NCBI GenBank assembly: GCA_032164295.1
Contig: JAJHTX010000006.1
Coordinates: 1,674,001 to 1,738,000 of the forward strand
Direction of reading: 5' to 3'
DNA length: 64,000 nucleotides
Origin: Inonotus obliquus
Taxonomy: Eukaryota; Basidiomycota; Agaricomycetes; Hymenochaetales; Hymenochaetaceae
A program made the translations under genes and the position numbers. The notes below the pieces were generated by a model. The model ran no database searches, was not told where the DNA came from, and saw only the letters and a program-made list of their open reading frames with translations. Numbering within the stretch: position 1 is the first letter of the stretch; every line of letters begins with the position of its first letter. Positions 10,695-22,100 of this stretch are shown here, piece by piece.

Positions 10695-12066
10695 TACTAG
10701 GACCTTCCTATTATCGTCTAGCAGGTTTTACGAGCGGGAACAGCTTTCAGACCCTTTCCTACAATCATAGCAATGAGGGTGACGACTAGGCGTTGGCTAC
10801 GATAGGAACGGATGGCACGGTATTACTAGTGCTGATAGTCATCAAAAGGGACGACTCAACTTGAACTTGCCAGAAGTATGAACCTATTCGAAAGTTTGAC
10901 TGGGGCATCAATTTGACCGTCTGGCTCATACGAACTCGATTGGGCGAAGTGCACGGGACTCAGTGCATACCTTCAGAGCGACATACTTGTAGTGATAAGG
11001 ATTCGATCCGTGAGCTCGATCTCGATGGAGAGCCTCACGTGAGCATGAAACAGTGTGAGACCAAAATTTACAATCGCCTCGCTAGACTGATTTTGACCAA
11101 GAGCCTGAACATCGAATCCACACTCCTAATAGGTTGGCACTCTACATCCAGGCTGTTACCGCGTGTCCAGTAGGTGCGGAGGTTACTTTTCTTGTGACAA
11201 TTTACAGCACCATGAGAGATTCTATGAAGGGTGAACCAGGCGTTAGTCTTCCGCACTAGTGTCAAGCAAATCGCGAGAGAGACGCTCCAGACTCTGGCTA
11301 CCTTCATAGCCTCTGTGAAATCATTCACTGTAGTACTTGATTTATTTGAAAGGCTCTGAAGCGCCTGATATGCTCACTACCCTACCTATAGACATCAAGT
11401 CCGAGGACCTCTTGCACGATTCCAATCTTGGACCACGGATAAGTAACATCACGGAAGTCGTATTGACCGATGCTAGAGGTGACGGCCCGGGAAGCCTGGC
11501 TCCGCTTTAGGTACCCCACGTTGTCGAGCCCTATTATCTTCACATAGCCCTGAATCAGACTGAATTTGGCCATGGTAATTTACCACCTGCATCCGAGCAC
11601 CATCCCTATCTCCTAAGAACTCAGATGCGTCCTTGAATACCTATCTGGAAGGATCTCATTACGCGTTCCCCGCGTTCTTTATACTAGGTTCCAAAGCCAA
11701 GACGATGAGTTGCGCTCAGTAAATATTCGGTTGTCTTTTTGTGGCACGTTGACTGAAAGTTTCACAGGCATCAATAGTACTGTACTGTCGGCGATTCAAA
11801 TCCAACGAGATTGGCCTTATTGCTATCTGAATACGTATACCCATACTCCTGTTTGGTGAGTAACCGATACAATACTATCCAGGATATGAAAAGAATTGTT
11901 ACAGCGCGAATGAGTCAATTATCTAGATTCCATAATGGTGTAGTCAGACTCTTGCCCTTCGCCATAATGGCGGTGAGCACCTCATCAATCATGGCGATAT
12001 CTCACTGCCTCCAGAACAAAATGAAAAAAGCTTAGCCTCGGAGCTGATAGGGACTCCTTTCATGGT
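10695..12066 (+). pseudogene. Heavily decayed SRPK-like kinase, copy 4
   Basis: The order of recognisable pieces follows the intact kinases: a GATAGGAACGG segment, KYEPIRK near 10872, KQIARET near 11265, intron-like DNA, a D-I-K-S-E-D remnant of DVKPEN near 11392, LGP near 11430, a trace of the SLTDFSH region near 11560, a WKDLI-like segment near 11645 and a SELMGDPW-like end near 12035. Many stops and frameshifts interrupt it. It is clearly older than copy 3, and no protein kinase can be made from it. Confidence 0.75.
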
Positions 12067-12125
12067 TATGATTCCCACTTCGTGGGTATCTCGGGGCGAT
12101 GAGGTCGATGGAATCGTGGTGTTAA

Positions 12126-12160
12126 TGGGGAGTGGCAATCCGGGTCAAGAAAGTGTCCTG
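12126..12160 (-). repeat. 35-nt inverted repeat, left copy
   Basis: The reverse complement of this stretch matches 13149-13183 at 33 of 35 positions. In both copies the shared strand reads TGHF-x-D-x-DCHSP in a short frame, so it may be a duplicated coding piece rather than a transposon end. Confidence 0.7.
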
Positions 12161-12289
12161 TTCCCACGACCCATGCCGCGTCCTGCCGGAGCTCGGTTAC
12201 GCATAAGCGAGCATAAGCGATGACCGGATTTTGAGAGATGCATTCGACTTGACTAACCTCCATCCACAATGCAATAATGGCCAAAAGAA

Positions 12290-13130
12290 ACTGTACATTT
12301 CATGTAGTTAGTATCATAAATTGTATCTATGTAAAAAAAATAAAGTTTCTACAAAAGTCTATTGAGATATGGTGGTATCTCGGCTCATATCTTAGGAACT
12401 AGACAACTTCTTCAAAATTTTTTTTGAAGAAATTGAAGATAGACATGGAAAAATACTCACCATGCATTGAGTTGAGTGATTCTTCAAGTTGTTGCTGAGG
12501 AGAAGAAGCAGGAAGATATGCAGAAGTACTAACAAAAAAGGAATAAAGCGAGCACGTGACCTGATGAGAACGCCTCGAAAAACATTGCCAGATTGACCAA
12601 ATTGAACAAGAAAGAGATAGAACAATTCTCAACTGTGTGTAGTCACTCATTTTACTTTCATAGGAGGTAGGTACAGCTCTTATTATGTAGATAAGAGGAG
12701 GAGATGCAATATAGGCCAATGGAGGCCTGTTTATTCAAGAGATGTACCGCTGAGAGAAGTGCATACAATGACATTAGATGAGGTAAAAGATCGGTTGGGT
12801 AGACTTTAAAGCTTCAATAATAGTATACCAATAGTACGTGTGTCTAGAAGTGCTGAATATATGCATGTTTTTAACAATACTCAACGTATTTCTGCACTAT
12901 ATGCAGCTCATAGGTTTATTGGTGACGAAAACCAGCAGTAAAAATTGCCAGTATTACTGATTATTCATTAGTTGTGTTGGATACTCAGTTCAATAAATAT
13001 GTATGGACTGTTTTGATGCTTATTTATGAGTAGAACGACATGATATCCTCAGCAGCAGACAGGGACAATATGAAAGGTACTGCGGTAAAAAAGGATCGTC
13101 GTTATGATACATATAAAGTAATTATTCAAG
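12290..13130. other. AT-rich island with a coding relic
   Basis: Base composition is visibly more AT-rich than the surrounding DNA and contains long A and T runs near 12330 and 12410. On the + strand, 12702-12940 is open except for one TAA. It reads protein-like: VPLREVHTMTLDEVKDRLGR, then after the stop IPIVRVSRSAEYMHVFNNTQRISALYAAHRF. I do not recognise the family. The island is bracketed by the 35-nt inverted repeat and may be an insertion. Confidence 0.45.
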
Positions 13131-13148
13131 CTCCGAACGAAAAAATCA

Positions 13149-13183
13149 CAGGACACTTTTTTGACGCGGATTGCCACTCCCCA
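13149..13183 (+). repeat. 35-nt inverted repeat, right copy
   Basis: Partner of 12126-12160 in opposite orientation. It lies about 145 bp upstream of kinase copy 5. Confidence 0.7.
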
Positions 13184-13245
13184 GTGTTAATATCTGAATC
13201 TGATGGATCTATGGAAAATTCCGAGTCAGGGAACAGAAGATGTGC

Positions 13246-13251
13246 CACGTG
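13246..13251. promoter_or_regulatory. CACGTG box upstream of kinase copy 5
   Basis: CACGTG lies 77 bp before the start codon, compared with 71 bp for copies 1 and 2. A TTCCGAG word lies shortly upstream in both promoters. Conservation of this spacing between diverged promoters suggests a functional site. Confidence 0.4.
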
Positions 13252-13328
13252 CCCATAATATTGAAAGTAACTTCCTTTTTTGACTCGTTTCCTTCCTGCA
13301 ACCACTGGCTGGGTTCCACCCTTGATCG

Positions 13329-14946
13329 ATGATAACATCTTCCATCATATCGAGCCCCAAGGTTGTGCGGCTTCGGCACTTGTTTCGCATAGCTTTAAGA
13401 TCCGTTTCGACAAACACTGCAATGGGGATGACTTCGTCAAACGAACAGGTGTTAAACGAACAGTACCACGTTAGCGTTGGTAGAATTATCAAAGGGGACG
13501 AAGGCGAGAAATATGAACCTATTCGGAAGCTTGGATGTGGTGCCAACTCGACCGTCTGGCTGGCACGAAATTGTTCGGACGATGCGTAATATCAGTTCTC
13601 TCTATCGTCCCCTTCAATCTAACTCACGCGATCAAATCTTTTCTCAGTCGCTACAAGTATGTCGCTCTGAAGATACTGAGCAAACCTGCAACACGGGAAC
13701 ATGAATCAGCGCCAACCAGTGAACTACAGATGCTTTTCCGCACGCACATAGGCAAACAGCCTGAACATCGACCTCAAACTCCTATATACGACGAGCTAAA
13801 CTTACCTGGTCCCCCACATCCCGGTTGGTACCGCGTGTCTGGGTTAATAGGTTACTTTTCCTGCGACAACTCGCAGCATCTAGTCATCGCCTTGCCTGTC
13901 TACGGAGAGCATATGAGAGATTATATGAGGGGTGAACCTGGCAGGCGTCTGTCTTCCGCACTTGTCAAGCAAATCGCGAGAGAGACACTCCAGGGTCTCG
14001 ACTACCTTCATAGCCTCTGTGGAATAATTCACTGCGGTAAATGGTTCAATTGACAAACTAATACACGTCTGATTTTACTCGTTAACCTACCCATAGATGT
14101 CAAACCTGAGAATCTCTTGCGGGATTTCAATCTCGGACCACAGATAGATTACATTACTGAAGCGATTCTGAAGAAAGATCCCAATTCTGGGCGTGATGGA
14201 AGTCTGGCGTCGCTTTGGATACCGCATGTCAGAAAGGCCGATGATCTCCACATCTCCTTGACTGATTTCAGTCATTGTAAGTTGTCCATTGGATTCGAAC
14301 ATCATTCCCGACCCTGGGAACTGAACCGTAGCCTTGAATAGCCACCTGGAAGGATCTCATTACGCGTTCTCCGATTCGTGTAGGTTCTCCGGCTCTGAAA
14401 GCGCCTGAGCTGGTCATGGGATTCGGCTTTACCACTGCCGTCGACATATGGGCATACGGATGTACTGTGAGTGATTCCGCTGGTTGTTTTGTGCAGACTT
14501 TGTGACGCTTCATTAACGTATGAAAATTGAAGATATTTGAACTCCTCTCGGGCGAATCCCTGTTTCGCTTCCCCGACTCACGGTCCCCGAATGAACTTGG
14601 TGAAGACCCGCACTACCATCTGAGTCTCATGCAAAGCTTGACAGGCGAGCCGCTCTTCACTGGGGCGGCCTCAGGAACAATTTCGGTTAAGAAAGGATTT
14701 ATCGATTCTGATGGTAAGCTTTACATTTGCATTGCAAGGGGTGTATTTTCGCCAATTGTGATAACTACAGGTTGGATCAAATCTCCTCCAGTAAAAGGTG
14801 ACACTCTGGATGAACGAATCTCGAAGAGCTTGTCCGATATGGAAGATAAGGACAAGCTCACAGAGTTCCTTCGTAGATGTCTCAGGATTGACCCTGAAGA
14901 CCGAGCTCTAGCTTCCAAGTTGATGGACGACCCATGGTTGGCTTGA
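13329..14946 (+). CDS. SRPK-like protein kinase, copy 5
   Basis: Six exons are inferred: 13329-13585, 13648-14036, 14097-14276, 14342-14466, 14533-14713 and 14771-14946, total 1308 nt and 435 aa. The exon-intron layout is the same as in copy 2 but the sequence has diverged. Motifs: LGCGANSTVW glycine loop, YVALKIL lysine, HPGWYRVSG block, CDNSQHLVIALPVYGEHM, IIHCDVKPENLL catalytic loop, SLTDFSH metal site (DFS, closer to DFG than in copies 1 and 2), KAPELVMG, VDIWAYGCT, and C-terminal DERISKSL to DPWLA. Copy 5 keeps four residues (DELN) in exon 2 that copies 1 and 2 lack. It appears intact. Copy 3 derives from this lineage. Confidence 0.87.
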
Positions 14947-15649
14947 GGTGGTTTTCTCGGTAATTAGATTTATCTCATTTGGAATCGGGCCGCAATGATG
15001 CTCGCATCGTACATAGGACACCACTAAGGATTTTCGGTACAAAAGCAATATAAAGGCCACTCCGGTGCTTCTTTTCTGGCCCAGCCTATCCCTAGAACTA
15101 AACAAGTACGCCATATTGGCCTCCATTTCGCCCGTATTTGACTTCAATATCACTATTGATATCCCCCCCTTTCCACTTGTACAATTTCAATCCCGCATAA
15201 ATAGTTTTTCGCAATCCCAACTTACTCCTTCGAAGAACCTATACTGCACCGGTCACTGGGAAATCAGAGATAGTTAGACCGTTAAGTGGTGGCGAGGATA
15301 GCAAGGTTTGTCGTTTCATGGTGCATTGTTTCAATTCTCCGCTTACGGATCATGGTCCTTCTCTCTGAGGTCTAATCTATTACTAAAGTCCTTGCTAAAA
15401 ACCAGGTCGTGATGCAGATACTCTAAGCAATGCCATATCATCATCATGACGACTACCAGCCGAACGAAATTTCAAAGTTCACATATCGTTTGCCGTGTGT
15501 GCAAACACTGTTATTGTAATGTTTCTGAATTTGACACCCTGATATTCATTCCGGTCTAGCGTCCGAATTGACTCCTAATCTTTCAGGTCACTGTCTTCTG
15601 TCCATAACCTTACTTACATCGAGGTTATCTTATATTACCGTCTCGTTAC
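14947..15649. other. Flank of kinase copy 5
   Basis: Bases 14947-15102 align with the flank of copy 3 (8202-8368), and 15109-15178 is the segment inverted there. The rest shows no gene. Confidence 0.6.
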
Positions 15650-15982
15650 GTTCTCGCAAACGAAAATGACAGACCCGGTACTCACCGTCTCCGAAGGGTT
15701 TGCAAAGTTTGATCCGGCGCCGTCGACAGTCCGACTCCTTGCAAGCGTTTGTATGTTCCGCTTTGCGTTGCCCTGAATCTGCTCCCCGAGACTCCGTGTT
15801 GGGTCTACTGCGATACTGCTGCGCTACAGCCTGCTCGATCCTTGGCCATCACTCAGCAACTATCTCTTGCTTATGCGCGTATATCTCTCCGACCTCTGAC
15901 GTTCGATCTATCTTTATCCGTCTTCAGGGTTGGTGTTGATCTCCTGAGCTCTCCGATTCGCGACGGAAGCAATCTGCCTTGA
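15650..15982 (+). pseudogene. Duplicated unit Z, copy 2
   Basis: Partner of 9540-9900. An ATG at 15666 opens MTDPVLTVSEGFAKF, followed by RLLASVC and a possible GTATGTTC donor. A second open stretch (to 15982) contains LAITQQLSLAYARISLRPLTFDL, which matches the other copy in part. The function is unknown. It could be a short spliced gene, but I cannot build a convincing full model. Confidence 0.4.
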
Positions 15983-18123
15983 TGGATCGAATTTAAACAA
16001 ATCGAGAACGCGGATTATCCGTATTGGATACGAATCCCACACGCGTTCGTGTTGGTCTGGTACGGTCTCCAGTAAGATATCATAAGGATCTCACGTACCT
16101 TCTGACTCAATTGGCGTGCCTATACCATCTCAATTGACTTGTTCGTAATCTCCGGTCAGCGACGGCGTACAATGGGTAACGCAACAAAGTAATTTTACCA
16201 ACAATCAAACCGACTGGAAGGTCCACGTAAGCGTTGTCCTATGCAGATCTTCTGATTCTTTAGGGACGGGGGGATGAAGAAGGGTAAGGTGTGTGCTGTA
16301 CGTATAAACAGGCCAAGGTCAAGATACCTGGAAAGTGGTGCATAAGGCCCCGGAGAAGGGTTCAAGCTACTCGAAGGTACCCTATTACAATTCCTAAAGA
16401 CCGGACTTGCCTATCACCGTTCACGATCGATCTTCAACATCCATTGCCTAGACTAAAGAGTAGGCCACCACGTCTCGGATGATATACACACTATCCTCAA
16501 TAACGCTATTATTCAGGTTTCCTTCACGTACACAATACAACTCAGATTGGCTTCTGTCAAATATCGCTTGGAAGTTTAGACCAGTACGTTCAGTACCTTT
16601 CTTCCAATCCTGAATAAGGTCAACTGATCTTCCACCCTTCCTAAATGTCATTGGCTTGGCTTTGCAGGTGTGAGAACCAATGAACGTTGATTTTGATATT
16701 GGTGGTGTCCAATGAGCTACCGTAGAATCAGAAAGAAGTTACTGGGACCGAGATGTATGTATTGAGAATTGAAAATGCCTTTGTGTTTCTTGTTTCGTCT
16801 TGCATACTATCCGAAGGCCGCTTTCCGATCATCGCTACCCATTTCTCTCCGGCTGGCTGGAGGACGGTAATGTGAGCACACGACTACAAGACCAAAAGCC
16901 AGTGGTAGGCGCCAGGGCAGAACGGCAATTCCTATTAGTCTCATACTCGCATCGTTATTCACCAAATTAATTCAAGGTAATTCCGCTTGAAAGAATTTCA
17001 TATCTGATATCTGACTGATGGAGTTTTGAATCGTACCTTGCCAGATCATCGCCAATAAGCACGTTGCTTGGCACTTTGCACTGGTATCGTCACTTATTAT
17101 TTGTACGTTAGCTGCGGGTAGCATTCTTGCGCAATGCTACGTTAGCGTCCCTGTGAAACGTGCAATCAACATGCCTTCAAATAATCTGTTAGGTGCTTCG
17201 TCGAATTCAATTCAATACAAACACACACTTGTTCAACGGAAGTAAAAATTCACCGTCTTGGCTTGTACGAACGATGCCATCATTCCGATCTTTCGCACAA
17301 TGCTCGCTCGGATTGGTCTGCGACGATCATTGGATGATTGTATCACCCAGTACTAGCAGGAAGTGATCACCGCCCATTCAAGCTGGCGCCCGTCGCGTTG
17401 CCAGCGACTCTTGAGTGCGGTGGGACATGTAGATGAAGCGGACGGGTCGCTTAGGCTGCTTTATTCAAGTTGGTTGTGAGCAAGCTTGATGGTGTAGGAA
17501 AGTTGACATTATGCATGAGGAGTACTGATTGATATCTAACAAGATGGAATAGTGGACACTTCTCAAAATGCAGGTGAAACCCTAAACACACACTATTAAC
17601 AAGCAATCCTCAACCTCAAGATCAAAGCATCTGCGTTCGTGCCCGTTCACACCACATGCACGAAAACCATTCCCATTCCAAGCCATCAAATGTTCTATCA
17701 GCGGAAAGCCCAGAAATGGTGCCTACACATGCAGTGACGGTAACCGGTACGAACATACATGCGAAGAAGAGAAAGATCTGTGAGAAATGAGAAATACACG
17801 ATCTACTGGACCGTCGTTTCTAAGTGGCATTACGACGTCTGCTTCTTCAGCACAGAACGTCAGCCGCGTACGAGTTGGCTCATGTTGATATGAGCTTTCT
17901 AGAGTTTATCCTGATCCTGTGGTGATTGCGAGACTGAAACAAGAAATGCTGATCAAAGAAAGAGTCAGAGGAGGCGAGAAATTGAGAACTTGTGTCATCG
18001 TCAGTATCGATTTCGGATTCAAATTACCACGTGACAGTACTTCCCAAACTTGGAGCGCAAATCCGACTTCACACTGCATCACACATTTCATTCTTAGCTT
18101 TATTCAAAGACCGCAAAACGCAA
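15983..18123. other. 2.1 kb without a clear gene
   Basis: The only stretch that looks coding is on the minus strand, 16738-16448. It is open without an early ATG and reads VAHWTPPISKSTFIGSHTC, then FRKGGRSVDLIQDWKKG and a C-terminal YIIRDVVAYSLV. It may be the last exon of a decayed gene. A short word, AACGTGCAATCAAC, near 17158 also occurs near 2658. Confidence 0.4.
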
Positions 18124-18964
18124 ATGTCCGAAAAGAAGGGAGCGTACGAATCAACAGCAACAGATACGAACTTTCGACGAAAATGGGATAAAGAAGAATA
18201 TGCCGAGAAGGCGAGACAGAAGGATGCTGAGGAGAAGGAAAGGATGCAGGAGAATGAGGAGCGTATGAAGAAAGGTACGTTTCTAAATCCACCCCAATAC
18301 CTCCATTGTCGTACAAACATGTACTGATTTGTGCTGGAAATAGGAAAGAAGCCCAGAAAGGGTGCAAAAATGGACGTTCCTAAACCAACTGAATTAATGA
18401 AGCAACGCGAAAACGATCTGGAACTAGAGAAGAATTTGAACAAGACAGTTGTGGTTGCAAACCCAACAGGAAGAGGACCTGGTCAACCAGGATTCTTTTG
18501 CGAGCATTGTAATAGGACCTACAAGGATACAGCAGCGTATTTGGATCATATCAACAGTCGAGCTCGTAAGTATTCAATCTTCTACTACAAAAATGGTTTC
18601 TTACTCAATCACCTTCCGTGACATGATGTTATGATTTCCAGACCTCCGAATGCTAGGCCAGAAAACCCAAATCGAACGCTCAACAGTCGCTCAAGTCCGA
18701 GAACGTATAGCCTTCCTCCGTCAACAACGCCTCCAATCCTCCCAAGCCAAAGAATTCGACTTTAACAAACGATTAGCCGAAATCAAAGCTCAAGCCGATA
18801 GAGAAAGGGAAGAGAAGAAAAAGATGAAGAAGATGGAGAAGGAGAAGGTTAGGATGGAGATGATTAAGGATGTTGCTATGCAAGATGGAGATGGGGAGAA
18901 TGGGGATGGTGGAGGTATGATGGAGATGATGGGTTTTGCTGGGTTTGGGTCGACGAAGAAATGA
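18124..18964 (+). CDS. SNU23: U1-type zinc-finger splicing factor, Snu23/ZMAT2 family
   Basis: Three exons are inferred (18124-18274, 18344-18565, 18642-18964), giving 231 aa. The N-terminus has the family's FRRKWDKEEYAEKARQ block followed by basic and acidic helices. The centre has the matrin/U1-type C2H2 finger: GFFCEHCNRTYKD, then AAYLDHINSRAHLRMLGQ. The C-terminal part is a charged coiled coil with EFDFNKRLAEIKA, then a lysine-rich run and a Gly/Met-rich tail ending FGSTKK. In yeast and human this protein belongs to the U4/U6.U5 tri-snRNP and acts before spliceosome activation in the nucleus. Length and layout match the family. It is the first conserved gene right of the accessory region. 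Confidence 0.93.
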
Positions 18965-19130
18965 AGTGCTATGGCTCTCTGTCTGAATTCCTTGGTTCTG
19001 GTGTGGGGACAGTGTATTTACGCATTCAACTCTAATTTATTCCAACAACAAAGTACGAGAATACACAATCGTTGTACAACATCTTTCCTTTCTCTATACA
19101 CACATACTACAATAACAGATCTTCCATCCT

Positions 19131-22100
19131 TCACGGCGCCGGCCACGCCAACGACAAAACAAACTTCGTATCCACAATCTCCTGCTCCTCCTCAATAAGT
19201 ACCTTCACCCCTTCACCTCTTTCCTTAACATCCCTAGGAACACTTCTAACAAGCTTCTCCACATACCCCGAATGTTTCTCCAAAGCACTCAAGATCTCTC
19301 CTCCTGTATCATCTTGGAAGCTGTAAAACACATCAACGTCATCCGTCGCTTGCAATCCAGCTTTCTTGCGTAGCTTTTGTACACGATTGACGAGTTCGCG
19401 CGCGAGCCATTCGCCTTGGAGTTCAGGATGGACTTGGACGTCCAAAAGAACAACGACGTCGTTATCCGAGTTCGAACCGTATGCATCTCCTTCGCCATTC
19501 TTCGCCATATCGACGTAACGTTGCACTGTTAAATCTCCTGGAACCAATTCGATTCCATCTACAACTAGCTTCCCAGTTTCCGTGTAGGCTTTAACAGCTT
19601 CACTAGGTACGGATGGAAGTGCGTTCTTCACTCTTGCTAGATCTTTACGGAGTTTCTTCCCTAGGACAGCCCAATCTGCTACTGCGCGGAACTTGACACC
19701 GGCTCGTGATTCGTCGGAGGTGAAGATGATGTCTTGGACGTTTAGCTCGGATTGGATGTAACGCTGGAGAGGTTGGACGTCTGAAAGGTATTGTTCGTCC
19801 GAGTGGAAGATGATCAGTTCTTTGAGAGGTGTCTAAGGAGTACAAGATTGTTCTTAGCTTTCGTTTGAAAATGAAGAAGTTCATGGAAATCTCACCTTCA
19901 GCGAAAGTGTAAACTTGTCACGGATGGCTCTCGCAAGCTCAATAATAGTCTGCATCCGCTTGACTTGACGCTCGATAGTCTCGTCAAAGTACTCCTCCTT
20001 CACTTCTGGGAACAGCAAGAAGTGAATGGAGCGTGTATCGGGCTGTTGTGGGTCAGCCGGGACGAACGGCCGCAAGGATTGGTAAATGTTCTCGGTTAGG
20101 AATGGGGTGTATGATGACTGCATCACAAAAGGATAAGATTTCAGCAATAGCATACCGGAGCTAGGAGAAGTTCGTCTCACCATCGTTCGACATAAAGTGA
20201 AAAGCGTCTCAAACAACGTATTAAGCGCCGTAAGCGTATCCTCAACCCCATCCTCACCCTTTAACCTCCTTCGATTGAACCGAATATACCAATTCGTTAG
20301 CTCGTCTACAAGGTCCAGAAGACGAGGTACGATAGTATACAACCGATACGCAGCCATCTCTTGACTGACAAGTTTAATCAAGGATTGACATCGAGCAAGA
20401 ATCCAACGGTCCATAACGTTGGAGGATGCGGGTGCATGTGGGTCGTACCTGAAGTCAACATCGCTAGCTTTTTTGAGTAGTGCGACTTGACCGAGGAAGA
20501 ATCGGAAAGCGTTGAGCCAGGGGAGGAAGACGCGCGAGACGATCTCGCGTACACCTGTCTCGCGGAATCGGAGGTTCTCTGCTCGGGTAACGGGAGAGTT
20601 GACAAGATACATCCTAAAGCGGAGGCTCAGAACGAAGATACTCATAGGAAGAGTAATTTAATATACCGAGTCGCATCTGCACCATAGGTGTCGATGATGA
20701 CATTCGGATCCGGATAATTCTTTGCGCTCTTACTCATCTTCTTGCCATCCCTGCACATTCATTAGAAACCTCAAAGGCATAGAGTATTATGACTTACTCA
20801 GCAAGAACAAGTCCAGTAGTTATGAGGTTCTTCCACGGGGCCTTGCCGAACAGTAGTGTTGAAAGGACGAGGAGAGTGTAGAACCAACCACGCGTCTGGT
20901 CAATACCCTCCGAAACGAAGTCCGCAGGGAATGTATTCTGGAACTTCTCCTTGTTCTCAAATGGATAATGCTGCTGAGCGTATGGCATACTGTCCAGTTC
21001 CAAAGGGCACACGAGTAATTGGTTAGAATAGGCACGAAGTTGGAGTGAACAATGGTTGGTGACGAACCTCCCGGATTCAAACCAGCAATCAAACACTTCC
21101 TCAACGCGTCGTAGGACTCCCTTACCTTTTTTCGAAGGTATCGTAATATGATCAATCTTATCGCGATGTAAGTCGGTAATTCCAGTTACACCAGACAGTT
21201 CCTCAAGCTGCTGGACAGAACCAATGACGACAATCTAAACGCCAAGATACCAACATGAGACTTCCCTATTCAGATGTCCGCCTGATACTCACCTCCTCAA
21301 AGTCCTCCGAAACCCAAAGCGGGATCGGTGTACCCCAATAACGATTTCGTGATACGTTCCAGTCGCGCGCGTTCGAAATCCAGTTTCCGAATCGACCTTC
21401 ACCGATCGTGGGCGGGACCCTGAACAGTATGACATGAGAAGTGATACAGAAGCACAGATAAAGATACTTGCCATCGAGTCTCCTTGTTGTTCGCTACGAG
21501 CTGATCTGTCGAGTTTTGCACTCTTACGAACCAGACAGGAATGGCTCGATTCAAGAGAGGGGTTTTCGATCTACAGTTCGAGTAAGCATCCTCTAACTTC
21601 ATCCTCACCATCAATGCGTGACTCACCTCCAGCAGAACGCATACGAATGCACAAAAGTGGTCTGACTGAAGAGTCTTCCCCTTGCTTTGAGCGTCTTCAT
21701 GATCTCCTTATCAGCATCTTTGACATATAATCCCTGGAAGTCCGGAACCTCCTTGGTGAAGCACCCGATATCGTTGAGAGGACATGGAGGCATCTCGTCA
21801 GGCTGGACGATACCATGGGCGATAGCGACACGGTGATCGTCATCACCAAAAGCTGGTGCCTGATGAACGATACCTGTACCATCTTTCTCTGAGACGTAGT
21901 CATCCGTGAGGACTTGGAAGGCTTTGTCGACGTACTATAAATAAGCGTACAAATGAGAATGAACCCTCGACGCAAATACTATGACGTACCTTATCCTTGA
22001 AATAATCAAAGATAGGAACATATTTCCATCCTTTCATATCCTCACCAATATACTCGCCAACTTTCTTAAACTTAGCCTTCTTCGGATCCTTATAGATCGT

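Noticed and set aside
12126..13183. Definite DNA transposon with terminal inverted repeats
   Set aside because: No transposase, no target-site duplication and only 35 nt of inverted similarity, so it is kept only as a possibility.
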